From contig NZ_BLVO01000001.1 in NCBI RefSeq assembly GCF_013340285.1, forward strand, positions 1 through 64,000: 64,000 nucleotides of DNA. Reading direction: 5' to 3'. Numbering within the stretch: position 1 is the stretch's first letter; every line of letters begins with the position of its first letter. Source of the DNA: Desulfovibrio subterraneus. Its GTDB lineage: Bacteria; Desulfobacterota; Desulfovibrionia; Desulfovibrionales; Desulfovibrionaceae. This document shows, in pieces, positions 8,491-17,052 of this stretch. The translations under genes were made by a program, and so were the position numbers. Under the pieces are notes generated by a model. The model saw only the letters and a program-made list of their open reading frames with translations. It did no database searches and had not been told where the DNA came from.

Positions 8491-9091
8491 TGAGAGGAAT
8501 TCCCATTCTTCTGCTGAAGGCTGTTTCTATGGCTACCGCCTGCAGATACGACTCATGTATCCGCTGGCGGATCCGTTCCGTTTTGCCGTAACGGACGTAC
8601 AAATCGTCGAACCGTTCATCCAGCGTCACCACGTGGTTATGCATGACACGCTTGTCCGCATAGATGATGCACAGCGGCAGACACCACGCATCCACATCAA
8701 TATGCCACGGCCAATGCACATGGTGCAGCACGCCCTGCGCGATGTGCGGGTTGCCGAACACCTCCATGACAATGCTTGCACCCAACTGGGAATGGTTACC
8801 CCCGTGCACTATGGTATAGGATTTGGCAATGTCGTGCAGCAGTGCGCAGGCCTCCACGGCGGGCACATTGACGGACATGCCCGCCTGTGCTCCGGCCGAG
8901 GCGATGAATTCCGCCACTATGGCCACATGCTCGCTATGTTCGCGGATGTGGTCCGGCATGGCGTATTTGCCCCATAACGTGCGGCACATGGCCGCATCGG
9001 GCACCAGCCACCGGGGGTTGTCTGAAAACTGCAACGGCGGCGTGGATTCATGATGCAGAGATGATTTCTGCTGTGCTTGCTGACCTGTCAT
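8447..9091 (-). CDS. HDIG-type HD-domain protein
   Basis: Small (214 residues) predicted metal-dependent phosphohydrolase. It has the HD signature: HSEHVA near 52-57, LLHDIAK near 84-90, then [10 protein letters not shown] and HHVHWPW as further ligands. The start at 9091 has AGGA seven bases upstream. The 3' end overlaps ddl by 44 bp, so the gene is translated as part of the ddl-waaA operon and leads it. The YqeK-like ligand spacing suggests a nucleotide substrate, but no function can be assigned with confidence. Confidence 0.8.
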   Translation of the reverse strand: MTGQQAQQKSSLHHESTPPLQFSDNPRWLVPDAAMCRTLWGKYAMPDHIREHSEHVAIVAEFIASAGAQAGMSVNVPAVEACALLHDIAKSYTIVHGGNHSQLGASIVMEVFGNPHIAQGVLHHVHWPWHIDVDAWCLPLCIIYADKRVMHNHVVTLDERFDDLYVRYGKTERIRQRIHESYLQAVAIETAFSRRMGIPLNAYSLDSGRMVQRT

Positions 9092-9208
9092 GAAGGGGTC
9101 CTGTGCTGTTCACGGTTCTATGCGGGCAGAGTAGCGCCGCCCTTCGGCTTTAGCAAGTATGTATGCAAAATGCAAAACTGTTTGGCAATTCAAGCAGGTT
9201 CTACACCG

Positions 9209-9237
9209 TTGACAGGGGTGCGGCTGGCGCGTAGCAC
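9209..9237 (+). promoter_or_regulatory. putative sigma70 promoter of hypDE
   Basis: TTGACA at 9209-9214, 17-base spacer, then TAGCAC at 9232-9237. The -35 is perfect and the -10 weak (three of six). It is the best match upstream of hypD in the divergent region. Confidence 0.35.
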
Positions 9238-9312
9238 AATGAAACAGCCAAACGGGAGCGGTGCCCGGCCGGCTGCCTGCCACAACCCCCTATCCTGCAA
9301 GGAAGGCCCATA

Positions 9313-10398
9313 GTGAACGTAGCTGATTCCTTCAAAGACCCCGCGCTTTGCAAGGGGCTTCTCGAACGCCTCCACTCGGAAATGGACCAGCCCCTCAGAT
9401 TCATGGAAGTATGCGGAACGCATACCGTGGCGATTTTCCAGAGCGGCCTTCGCCCGCTTCTGCCCGAAGGAATTACGCATCTTTCCGGCCCCGGCTGCCC
9501 CGTGTGCGTAACGCACGAAAGCGAAGTGGCCGCCTTTCTCGACCTTGCAGGCAGAGACGGCGTAATCCTCGCCACCTTCGGCGACCTGATGCGCGTTCCC
9601 GGCCCCAAGGGACGCAATCTCAAGCTTGCCAAGGCCGAAGGCGCCCGCATCGAAATCGTCTACTCCCCTGTGGATGCGCTGCAGCTTGCCGCCAAGAACC
9701 CCAACGACACGGTGGTGTTCCTCGGCGTGGGCTTTGAAACAACCGCCCCCACGGTTGCCGGAACAGTGCTCATGGCCAAGCAGCAGGGCCTGAAAAATTT
9801 CAAGGTGCTCTCCTTCCACAAGCTGGTCCCCCCGGCCCTCAAGGTGCTGCTGGACGATCCGGAATGCGCCATAGACAGCTTTCTGCTTCCCGGCCACGTT
9901 TCCACCATTCTCGGGCTGGAGCCCTATCAGTTCGTGGCGCAGACCTACAAGACGCCCGGCGTCATCACCGGCTTCGACCCAGTGGACATTCTGGAATCGC
10001 TGCTCATCATGGTGGAACAGCGCAAGAAGCAGGATTACCGCATCGTCAACCAGTACAAGCGCGCCGTGGCCGATTCCGGCAACGCCCGCGCCCGCGAGGT
10101 GATGTTCTCCGTCTTCCGCACCGCCGATGCCCTGTGGCGCGGCGTGGGCTGCATTCCCGAAAGCGGCCTTGTCTTCAGGGACGAGTTCGCGGACTTTGAT
10201 GCACTGCAGGCGCTGGACGTGACCGTCACCGAAGCGCCGCCCACCCCCGGCTGCAAATGCGGCGAAGTGCTCAAGGGCAAAATGCAGCCCGCCGACTGTC
10301 CCCTCTTCGGCAAGGCCTGCACCCCCGCAAAACCTGTCGGCCCCTGCATGGTTTCCACTGAAGGCAGCTGCGCCGCCTACTACAAATACTCCGTTTAA
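9313..10398 (+). CDS. hypD: hydrogenase maturation protein HypD
   Basis: Scaffold iron-sulfur protein that, with HypC, assembles the Fe(CN)2CO unit of NiFe hydrogenases. The 361-residue protein has the conserved CGTH (34-37) and GPGCPVC (59-65) segments for iron binding and thiol exchange. GFETTAPT and a C-terminal cysteine cluster (GCKCGEVL...DCPLFGKAC...GPCMVS...C) bind a 4Fe-4S cluster. It starts with GTG, supported by AAGGAAGG about 8 bases upstream. hypE follows after 18 bp; hypC, hypF, hypA and hypB are not in the window. Confidence 0.96.
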   Translation: MNVADSFKDPALCKGLLERLHSEMDQPLRFMEVCGTHTVAIFQSGLRPLLPEGITHLSGPGCPVCVTHESEVAAFLDLAGRDGVILATFGDLMRVPGPKGRNLKLAKAEGARIEIVYSPVDALQLAAKNPNDTVVFLGVGFETTAPTVAGTVLMAKQQGLKNFKVLSFHKLVPPALKVLLDDPECAIDSFLLPGHVSTILGLEPYQFVAQTYKTPGVITGFDPVDILESLLIMVEQRKKQDYRIVNQYKRAVADSGNARAREVMFSVFRTADALWRGVGCIPESGLVFRDEFADFDALQALDVTVTEAPPTPGCKCGEVLKGKMQPADCPLFGKACTPAKPVGPCMVSTEGSCAAYYKYSV

Positions 10399-10416
10399 CG
10401 CCAGCGACGAATCATC

Positions 10417-11304
10417 ATGAGCAAATCAACTCTTGCAGATCAGACCCTTCTTCTGGACCACGGCAGTGGCGGACAGGCCTCCAACCGTCTCATCGGCAGC
10501 CTGTTCTTCAAATATTTCGACAACCCCATCCTGAATGCCATGAACGATGCGGCGCGGCTGGAAATCAGCGGCCCCCTCTCCATGAGCACGGACAGCTACA
10601 CCGTTGACCCCATCTTCTTTCCCGGCGGCGACATAGGCACCCTTGCCGTGCACGGCACCGTGAACGACGTGGCCATGATGGGCGCGCGCCCCAAATACCT
10701 TTCCTGCGGCTTCATCCTTGAAGAAGGCCTGCCCATGGAAACGCTGGAGCGCATTGTGGCTTCCATGGCCGACGCCGTGCTTGTTTCCGGCACCATGGGC
10801 GACCACGGCCTTACCGTGCTTTCCGGCCGCGAAGGGCTGAACTTTGCCACGGATATCAAGAGCGATTCCGCGCCCCTCAACCACATGGTGGACGCGCTTA
10901 TCTCCAAAATCGGCGACATCCATGTGCTGCGCGACCCTACCCGCGGAGGACTCGCCACCACCCTGAATGAAATCGCAGGGCAGTCCGGCGTGTGCATCAA
11001 CCTGCGTGAAGCGGATGTGCCTGTGCGCGAATCCGTTCGCAACGGCTGCTCATTCCTCGGCCTTGATCCGCTCTACCTTGCCAACGAAGGCAAGCTCATC
11101 TGCATTCTGCCGCAGGAAAAGGCGCAGGCCGCGCTGGAACTGATGCGCTCCATGCCCTACGGGGCGGATGCCACTCAGGTTGGCACCGTGCGCAGCGGCG
11201 AACAAGGCCCCGGCAAGGCCGGTCAGGTGGTGCTGGAAACCCCGCTCGGCGGCCACCGCCTGCTCTCCATGCTTGAAGGCGAACAGTTGCCGCGTATCTG
11301 TTAA
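10417..11304 (+). CDS. hypE: hydrogenase maturation protein HypE, internally deleted
   Basis: HypE dehydrates the carbamoyl group on its C-terminal Cys to thiocyanate, the source of the NiFe cyanide ligands. Seen here: DHGSGG near the N-terminus, STDSY, GTVNDVAMMGA and the essential C-terminal PRIC. The protein is only 295 residues against about 335 in the family. After IVASMA (residue 118) the sequence jumps straight to DAVLVSGTMGDHG, losing about 45-50 residues that in other HypE carry the ATP-binding GDTKVV motif. The frame is intact. The junction reads GCCGACGCC, and a short direct repeat at the deletion ends would explain it. The enzyme as written should be inactive; an assembly collapse is the main alternative. 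Confidence 0.93.
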   Translation: MSKSTLADQTLLLDHGSGGQASNRLIGSLFFKYFDNPILNAMNDAARLEISGPLSMSTDSYTVDPIFFPGGDIGTLAVHGTVNDVAMMGARPKYLSCGFILEEGLPMETLERIVASMADAVLVSGTMGDHGLTVLSGREGLNFATDIKSDSAPLNHMVDALISKIGDIHVLRDPTRGGLATTLNEIAGQSGVCINLREADVPVRESVRNGCSFLGLDPLYLANEGKLICILPQEKAQAALELMRSMPYGADATQVGTVRSGEQGPGKAGQVVLETPLGGHRLLSMLEGEQLPRIC

Positions 11305-11385
11305 CACCATGGTAAGAACCTCGGTAGCTCCATGGTAGCACCCTAGTAGCGCCCTTGTTAACGCCACAGGCTGTGATACGCAAAA

Positions 11386-11508
11386 GGCTCCGCCGGGCAG
11401 GAACCTAACGTTCCTGCACCTCGTATATGCGATGAAAATCCGCTTTTTGGGCTTCAGTTCCGGCTTAACGGGAATGCGGCTGTACTAAAATCGAAGGTTT
11501 GTCATTAC
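11386..11508 (+). repeat. dispersed ~122-bp element, copy 1
   Basis: Starts GGCTCCGCCGGGCAGGAAC and ends GTTTGTCATTAC. It is close to identical (roughly nine bases in ten by eye, the first ~40 nearly perfect) to the minus strand of 59451-59572. It contains a perfect hairpin GCAGGAAC-CTAAC-GTTCCTGC. The two copies differ by single-base indels, which argues against a coding role. An intrinsic terminator follows immediately on the same strand. It lies 80 bp beyond hypE. Confidence 0.85.
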
Positions 11509-11511
11509 GCA

Positions 11512-11545
11512 AAGGCTCCGCCGGAACATCCCGCGGAGCCTTTTT
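11512..11545 (+). terminator. intrinsic terminator after dispersed element copy 1
   Basis: Stem AAGGCTCCGC / GCGGAGCCTT followed by TTTTTC. It starts within a few bases of the end of the repeat. It could end hypDE transcripts or a transcript of the repeat itself. Confidence 0.85.
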
Positions 11546-11553
11546 CTTTCATA

Positions 11554-11674
11554 ACATCGGGGCCGAAACATCGAGGCTGAACATCTGAATTGAACGTCAG
11601 AATTGCATATCTGAATTGAATGTCTGAACTGAACATCAGAATTAAACATCCGTGCCGGAACACATCTGAATGGC
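11554..11674. repeat. degenerate 13-bp tandem array, about nine units
   Basis: Successive units begin ACATC or a variant and read like ACATCTGAATTGA, ACGTCAGAATTGC, ATATCTGAATTGA, ATGTCTGAACTGA, ACATCAGAATTAA. Spacing is 13 bp with a few units of 14-16 bp. The period is not a multiple of three and no gene crosses it. It lies just upstream of the HAD phosphatase gene. Confidence 0.8.
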
Positions 11675-11778
11675 AGGATACGGCGTGACTTGCGCTGCCC
11701 CCCTCATCTGGTACACTCCCCCCGATGCCGCATGCAACAGGCACCGACCCAGCAACCCGACAACCCAACGGGGCCCAC

Positions 11779-12444
11779 ATGTCCGAACTCATACTCGTAA
11801 GCGACTTCGACGGCACGATCACCGCCCATGACTTTGACGCTCTGGCTGCGGAAAGCGGCTTCTTCACGGATGTTCAGACTCCATGGGATGAACACCGCGC
11901 AGGCAGGCTTTCCCATTTTGACGCCATGCGCATCACCTTCGCGCAAATCCGTGTGCCGGAGCATGAACTTGCCGCCCTGACAGACAAAGCCCATCCCGAG
12001 CCGACTCTTGCTGCCTGCATCAGCAACCTGCGCGATGCGGGCTGGCGTGTGATTGTGGTCTCCGCAGGCTGCAGCTGGTACATTGAGCGCATTCTCGACA
12101 AAGCCGGAGTCAGCATCGGGCCGGATGGCGATCTGGAGCTGCACACCAACCCCGGGGAATATAACCCGAGCTTCGGGCTCAAACTGATGGCCCCTGTGGA
12201 TTCCCCCTTCCACTCGCCGGAAACGGGCGTGGACAAGGCTGCCATTGTCCGTTTTCATCAGCAGAACGGCGCAACCGTGGCCTATGCAGGCGACGGCCAT
12301 ACCGATATTCCCGCCGCACTGTGTGTTCCCCCGCACCTGCGGTTCGCACGCGGCCAACTCATGCAGTCACTGCAGGAACGCGGCGAAACCGCCCGCCCCT
12401 TCACCCGCTGGGCAGAAGTCGCCGAAGGCTTGCTCAGAGGATAA
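11779..12444 (+). CDS. HAD-superfamily phosphatase (MtnX/SerB-like)
   Basis: Predicted cytoplasmic Mg-dependent phosphatase of 221 residues. Motif I is VSDFDGTIT near residues 7-15 (nucleophile and acid Asp), motif II is VVSAGCS, and motif IV is YAGDGHTDIPAA. The cap lies between motifs I and II, as in the phosphoserine phosphatase / MtnX group. The start MSELILVSDFDG at 11779 is preferred because family members start about six residues before motif I; an ATG at 11725 would add 18 low-complexity residues. The substrate is unknown. Closed by a terminator shared with the convergent queH. Confidence 0.8.
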   Translation: MSELILVSDFDGTITAHDFDALAAESGFFTDVQTPWDEHRAGRLSHFDAMRITFAQIRVPEHELAALTDKAHPEPTLAACISNLRDAGWRVIVVSAGCSWYIERILDKAGVSIGPDGDLELHTNPGEYNPSFGLKLMAPVDSPFHSPETGVDKAAIVRFHQQNGATVAYAGDGHTDIPAALCVPPHLRFARGQLMQSLQERGETARPFTRWAEVAEGLLRG

Positions 12445-12452
12445 CAATGAAA

Positions 12453-12485
12453 AAAGCCGGAGGATGGTGCCTCCGGCTTTTATTG
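12453..12485. terminator. bidirectional terminator HAD gene / queH
   Basis: Stem AAAGCCGGAGG / CCTCCGGCTTT with a 6-base loop. T tracts lie outward on the plus strand, and six A residues (T on the minus strand) lie on the other side. It lies between convergent genes. Confidence 0.9.
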
Positions 12486-12530
12486 TCTGTATACCCCGTC
12501 CCGACATTCTCTGCCAATGGACAGGCCGGA

Positions 12531-13088
12531 CTATTTCTTTCCCAAATCCCGCAACTCGCGGGCATACCGCTCTGTCTCACTATACAGACACCCGCAGTAC
12601 TGCTGGCGATACATGCCCCATTCCTTGGAGGTTTCTATTCCCTCCTCCCAGCCTTCGCGAAAATCGCGATACAGGAACTGAACAGGGCCATCCAAAGCCA
12701 TATCCTCACCCAGCTGGCGCACAACATCGTGCTTCTGCTTTCGGGAATAGAGGATGGAAGTCGAGAAATAATCAAACTTGCCACGCTTGGCGATGGAAAG
12801 CGCACGTTCCAGCCGCAGGGCGTAGCAGTGAAAACAGCGGTTTTCTTCCCGATAGCTCACGGCACGGAACCAGAGCTTGGGATCATATTCGCTGTCTTTG
12901 AAGATGATGGAAATCCCCAGCTGCTCTGCCATTTCGGCAGCCGACTGCCGCCGGCGGATATATTCCTGCAACGGATGGATGTTGGGGTTCCAGAAGAACC
13001 CCGTCACCTCGAAACCTTCTTCCTGCAGACGACGCACCGGTGCAATGGCGCAGGGACCGCAGCAGATATGGAGCAACACACGAGCCAC
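12531..13088 (-). CDS. queH: epoxyqueuosine reductase QueH
   Basis: Catalyses the last step of queuosine tRNA modification, reducing epoxyqueuosine, as the non-cobalamin replacement of QueG. The 185-residue protein (DUF208) has the cysteine motifs HICCGPC (7-13), RCFHCY and YCGCLYSE that bind the metal centre and form the redox pair. It lies 2 bp downstream of the RNase E/G gene and is surely co-transcribed with it. Confidence 0.9.
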   Translation of the reverse strand: MARVLLHICCGPCAIAPVRRLQEEGFEVTGFFWNPNIHPLQEYIRRRQSAAEMAEQLGISIIFKDSEYDPKLWFRAVSYREENRCFHCYALRLERALSIAKRGKFDYFSTSILYSRKQKHDVVRQLGEDMALDGPVQFLYRDFREGWEEGIETSKEWGMYRQQYCGCLYSETERYARELRDLGKK

Positions 13089-13090
13089 GA

Positions 13091-14560
13091 CTAATCCTTC
13101 TTGGGGGTAACCTCGATGCGCAGATCATATTTCTGCTCCATCTCGAAAAGGCGTTCGCGCTTGTGGTTCAGCAGATACAAGGCCAGTTCGCTATTGCATT
13201 CATAGCGCATGGGACCAGTGGGCTTGCTGTGAGTAAGTTTTTGCAGAATATCCTTGAGCGCCTGCAGTGCCTGCCATTCCATATTGCGCCGCGTGCCGGA
13301 ACCGCCACAGCAGGGACACAGCTCGGAGCTGATGGAAAGGGCCGAAGAGCCAAGGCGCTGACGCACGACCTGCAGCAGGCCGAAGCGGCTCATCTTGCCC
13401 ACGTCGTGACGGGCGCGGTCGTTCTTCATGGCCTGACGCAGGGTCTTTTCCACCTCGCGCCAATGGTTGCGATCACGCATTTCAATGAAGTCGATAACCA
13501 CCTGCCCGCCTATGTCGCGCAGCTTGAGCTGCTGGGCAATGGTAGTCGCCGCCTCGGTGTTGGTCTTCAGCGCCATGGATTCGAAATTGGTCTTGCCCGC
13601 GATCTTGCCGGAGTTGATGTCCACGGCCATGAGCGCTTCAGTCTGGTCAAAGACCAGTCTGCCGCCGGAGGGCATGGTCACTTCGCGCGAATAGATCTGC
13701 TCAATCTGCTTCTGCAGGTTGAAGCGTTCCCACAACGAAATTTCCGGAGCGGTGTGCAGGCGCACCTGCAGTCCACGACGCGGGAACACAAGGCTTGCGA
13801 ATTCTTCCACAGCCTTGGCGGTGTTTTCGTCATCCACCCACACCTCGGTAACATCGTCGGTAAGGTAGTCGCGGATGGAACGGGTGGCGAGGTCGCGTTC
13901 CTGATAGATAAGGCTGGGCGAAGGCTCGGTGGTGGCCTTTTTGCGCACATCCTTCCACAGGCGTTTCAGGAAGCTCAAGTCGCGCTGCATGGCGGTCTTG
14001 GGCTGATCCACACTCACGGTGCGCACGATCACGCCAAGGTTCTCGCCGGGATCAAGACCTTCCAGCAGCTTTTTGAGGCGCTGGCGTTCCTTGTCGTCTT
14101 CCACCTTGCGGGAAACGCCAATCTGGTCGCGACCGGGAGTAAGGACGAGAAAACGTCCGGGAAGAGAAAGATAGGATGTAAGAAATGCGCCCTTGGTTCC
14201 GGTGGGTTCTTTGACCACCTGCACGAGCACTTCCATGCCCGCCTTGAGCACCTTTTGAATAAGCGGATACTTGCGCCCCTTGTTGGGGTCGTGCGGCGAG
14301 GAATAGTATTCCGGATGCACTTCGTCTATCTGCAGAAAGCCATTCTTTTCAGCGCCATAGTTGACGAAGGCCGCCTGCAGGTTCGTATCGATGTTGTTGA
14401 TTGTTCCTTTATAGATATTGCCTTTGGTCTTCGCCTGGTGGACCATTTCCACATAGTATTCCTGGACGGAACCCTCTTCGGCGAGAGACACCTCTACCTG
14501 CTCACCGGGCAGCACACTGATAAACAGTTTGCGTCTGCCCTTTTTCTGGGAGCTGCTCAT
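13091..14560 (-). CDS. ribonuclease E/G family endoribonuclease
   Basis: Single-strand endoribonuclease for rRNA processing and mRNA decay. The 489-residue protein is the short RNase G-like catalytic form without the long RNase E scaffold tail. An N-terminal S1-type RNA-binding region (about 38-125) is followed by RNase H-like and DNase I-like subdomains with the metal-binding Asp residues in ALMAVDINSGK and QVVIDFIEM. The zinc-link ELCPCCGGSGTRR is near residue 415. The start has GAGGAAACAT directly upstream. rng and rne cannot be separated with certainty. Confidence 0.92.
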   Translation of the reverse strand: MSSSQKKGRRKLFISVLPGEQVEVSLAEEGSVQEYYVEMVHQAKTKGNIYKGTINNIDTNLQAAFVNYGAEKNGFLQIDEVHPEYYSSPHDPNKGRKYPLIQKVLKAGMEVLVQVVKEPTGTKGAFLTSYLSLPGRFLVLTPGRDQIGVSRKVEDDKERQRLKKLLEGLDPGENLGVIVRTVSVDQPKTAMQRDLSFLKRLWKDVRKKATTEPSPSLIYQERDLATRSIRDYLTDDVTEVWVDDENTAKAVEEFASLVFPRRGLQVRLHTAPEISLWERFNLQKQIEQIYSREVTMPSGGRLVFDQTEALMAVDINSGKIAGKTNFESMALKTNTEAATTIAQQLKLRDIGGQVVIDFIEMRDRNHWREVEKTLRQAMKNDRARHDVGKMSRFGLLQVVRQRLGSSALSISSELCPCCGGSGTRRNMEWQALQALKDILQKLTHSKPTGPMRYECNSELALYLLNHKRERLFEMEQKYDLRIEVTPKKD

Positions 14561-14607
14561 ATGTTTCCTCGTAAAAAGTTCCCCGCACCGTTGCGGTCGG
14601 CACGGCG

Positions 14608-15591
14608 CTACCGGCAGGAGTAAAACGGTCCATTGGCTCCGGGCAGCCCGGCAGCATCGGCATCCACCGCATGGATGACGCCCTGATGCACCAGTACCGC
14701 AAGGGCCGATTCCACCTTCTCAAGCGACAAAGACAGGGCCAGCGCAAGCTGGTCCGGTGTCTGAGGCCGCCGTTGCAGTGAACGAACGATAATTTCCGTC
14801 ACAGCCTTCTGGTCTCGTTCCACAAGGTCTGCACGCTGCCCCGTGCGCAAAAAAACGGTTCCGGGTGTTTCGGGCGTCACGGCACATGCGGCAGAAAGCT
14901 CGCTGCACCAATGCGCCCGCACATCAGGCGGAACAGCCTTGGCAACCGGATAGGCTCCGGGGCGGGAAAGTGTCGTCACGTCCACCCTGTCGGGTGAAAG
15001 CCGTTTCACATAGTCCTTGAGCAGGGCAAGATTCTCTTCGGAATCATTAATTCCCTGCGCCAGCAGTATTTCAAGAAAGATTCTGCCTTTAAACATGGCC
15101 CTGAACTGCAAAAGCGATTCGGCTATGTCTGAGGCGCTAAGCCCCCCGCAGGGGCGATTCAGCTTGATAAATTCTTCTTCCACCAACGAATCGAGCGAGG
15201 GCAGCACAATGTCTGCTCCCGCCAATTCCGCGCATACTGATGTATCTGACAGCAGCGTGGTGTTGGTAAGAACGGCCACGGGAACTTCGGGCAGAATGCG
15301 GCGGCAGCCATCGATAATGGCTCCCATCTCGCTGTTCAGGCAGGGTTCGCCTGCTCCGCCGAGGGTCACGTGATCCGGTAAAATTTCATTTTCCGCCCGC
15401 CACTGTTCCAGTTCCGCCAGAATGACTTCCGCCGGAACGTAAGGGGCGCGGCGCATGGTCAGCTCATCCGTTCTGCCGACTTCGCAGTACAGGCAGTCCA
15501 TGGAGCACACACGCCGCCCAAGCAGGTCCAGACCGAGAGAACGGCCAAGTCTGCTGGAAGTGACGGGACCAAATATATAGGTAAACGTCAT
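14608..15591 (-). CDS. radical SAM protein with C-terminal winged-helix-like domain
   Basis: Predicted 4Fe-4S radical SAM enzyme of 327 residues. The cluster motif is CSMDCLYC (C-x3-C-x2-C, about 29-36), followed by LGGAGEPCLNSEMG as the SAM-binding GGE-like segment. After about residue 255 the sequence resembles a small helix-turn-helix (DQKAVTEIIVRSLQRR...). The group has been loosely labelled 'wyosine-type' Fe-S oxidoreductase, but bacterial members have no established reaction. It lies 47 bp upstream of the RNase E/G gene and is probably in the same operon. Confidence 0.8.
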   Translation of the reverse strand: MTFTYIFGPVTSSRLGRSLGLDLLGRRVCSMDCLYCEVGRTDELTMRRAPYVPAEVILAELEQWRAENEILPDHVTLGGAGEPCLNSEMGAIIDGCRRILPEVPVAVLTNTTLLSDTSVCAELAGADIVLPSLDSLVEEEFIKLNRPCGGLSASDIAESLLQFRAMFKGRIFLEILLAQGINDSEENLALLKDYVKRLSPDRVDVTTLSRPGAYPVAKAVPPDVRAHWCSELSAACAVTPETPGTVFLRTGQRADLVERDQKAVTEIIVRSLQRRPQTPDQLALALSLSLEKVESALAVLVHQGVIHAVDADAAGLPGANGPFYSCR

Positions 15592-16064
15592 TACGTTTAT
15601 CTGTCCTTGTGTCGGTGATAATCCTGAGTATAGCGCGTCGCCGCAAAAAACAACACGATTATTTCACCGCAGGATCATGAAAACGGGTTTTCTCTGCACG
15701 GCAAGTAATCACTCTGCCCGGACAGGCAACCGGTGCAACCGGTACGACTGGCCAAACGGGGTGCAACTTGTTTGCACCTGCTCCGCACCAGATCCGCCCC
15801 AGATCTTCTCCAGATCTGCTACAGACTCGCGACCGGTTCCCGGCAATGTCTCTGCGGCCGCGCACAGGATGAGCACCGCAGGCGTAGCGGCCGGATGCAG
15901 GGACGCAGCGTGCAAGAACGAACGCCTCGCAGCTTCGCCGGAGTCCACCGCAAACGTATCGGAAAAACGCCATACACCGGGACAGGATACGCCCGGCATA
16001 CGACTATCCTTGACAGTCGCGGCATAGCACAGTACGGCGTTGCACCAACCACGGAGGATTAACA
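15592..16064. other. divergent intergenic region, no gene seen
   Basis: About 470 bp between the radical SAM gene (minus) and the tRNA methyltransferase gene (plus). Short frames here look like noise. It contains a cluster of CAGATC repeats near 15787-15820. A TTGACA at 16010-16015 with a poor -10 17 bases later may be the trmI promoter. Confidence 0.5.
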
Positions 16065-16997
16065 ATGCCAAAGCAAGGTGAACTGGTACTGCTCATCAGC
16101 CCCCGAGGCAAGAGATATATGCGGCGCGTGGAGCCGGAGAACGACATCCACGGCACAGACGGTCTGCTCAAGATGACCGACATCATGGAAGCGGGCTACG
16201 GCAGCGTCGTTTACACGCACAAGGGCAAGCCCTACCGTGTACAGCGTCCTGCGCTGCACGACCTTGTCACCGGCGTAAAGCGCCAGACGCAGGTCATCTA
16301 CCCCAAGGATATCGGCTACATCTGCATGAAGCTGGGTGTAGGCAACGGCACCAAGATCATCGAAGCAGGCTCCGGTTCCGGCAGCCTGACCATGGCCCTG
16401 AGCTGGTTCGCAGGCGATCGTGGCGAGATTCACACCCATGAAGCCCGTCTGGAATTCATGAACCTGTGCCGTCGCAACCTCGACTGGGCAGGCGTGGGGC
16501 AGAACGTAACCCTGTATAACCACGACATTTCCAACGGCTTTCTCATCAATGATGCGGACGCCCTGTTCCTCGACGTGCGCGATCCGTGGGAATATGTCCG
16601 TCACATCCCCTCTGCGGTGAAGCCCGGCGCCATGTGCGGTTTCCTTGTGCCCACCATCGATCAGGTTTCCAGCCTGCTGGTGGAACTGGAAAAGGGTCCC
16701 TTTGACGAAGTGGAAGTTTCCGAACTGCTGCTGCGCAAATGGAAGCCTGTTCCCGACCGCATGCGTCCTTCAGACCGCATGGTTGCGCATACCGGTTTCC
16801 TCATTTTCTGCCGTCATCAGGAAGGTCTTGAAGAGATCAACGCCCAGAAGTCGCTCGGCACCCGCGAACGCAAGCAGGAAGCCGCCCGTCTGGAACGTCT
16901 CGGACTCAGCTCCATCCCCGAAGATGCGCTGTGCGGCGGCATCGGCCCCGTTGACGGTGACGAAGCCGACGATGATGGCGGGCTGTGCGAAGATTAG
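16065..16997 (+). CDS. trmI: tRNA (adenine-58-N1)-methyltransferase
   Basis: SAM-dependent enzyme that makes m1A58 in the tRNA T loop. The 310-residue protein has an N-terminal beta-barrel domain and then a Rossmann methyltransferase fold with IIEAGSGSGSLTMALS (motif I, about 98-113). It then shows GEIHTHEARLEFMNLCRRNL, LFLDVRDPWEYV (motif IV) and a C-terminal substrate region. The acidic C-terminal tail (EADDDGGLCED) is beyond the conserved core. The ATG is preceded by ACGGAGGATTAACA, a good ribosome site. Confidence 0.93.
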   Translation: MPKQGELVLLISPRGKRYMRRVEPENDIHGTDGLLKMTDIMEAGYGSVVYTHKGKPYRVQRPALHDLVTGVKRQTQVIYPKDIGYICMKLGVGNGTKIIEAGSGSGSLTMALSWFAGDRGEIHTHEARLEFMNLCRRNLDWAGVGQNVTLYNHDISNGFLINDADALFLDVRDPWEYVRHIPSAVKPGAMCGFLVPTIDQVSSLLVELEKGPFDEVEVSELLLRKWKPVPDRMRPSDRMVAHTGFLIFCRHQEGLEEINAQKSLGTRERKQEAARLERLGLSSIPEDALCGGIGPVDGDEADDDGGLCED

Positions 16998-17024
16998 CAT
17001 CCCGTTTTGATGGAATATGATTTC

Positions 17025-17052
17025 AAGGGCCGTCCGCAAGGGCGGCCTTTTT
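17025..17052 (+). terminator. terminator after trmI
   Basis: Eleven-pair stem (two G-U pairs) AAGGGCCGTCC / GGGCGGCCTTT with loop GCAA, followed by a T-run. It starts 28 bp after the stop codon. Confidence 0.85.

Larger units (their letters stand above)
11305..11778. other. intergenic region hypE - HAD gene
   Basis: No credible gene. It holds a dispersed repeat (11386-11508), an intrinsic terminator (11512-11545) and a 13-bp tandem array (11554-11674), each listed separately. Confidence 0.7.

Noticed and set aside
11554-11674. Possible CRISPR array
   Set aside because: Units are only 13 bp with no unique spacers between them, and no cas gene is present.
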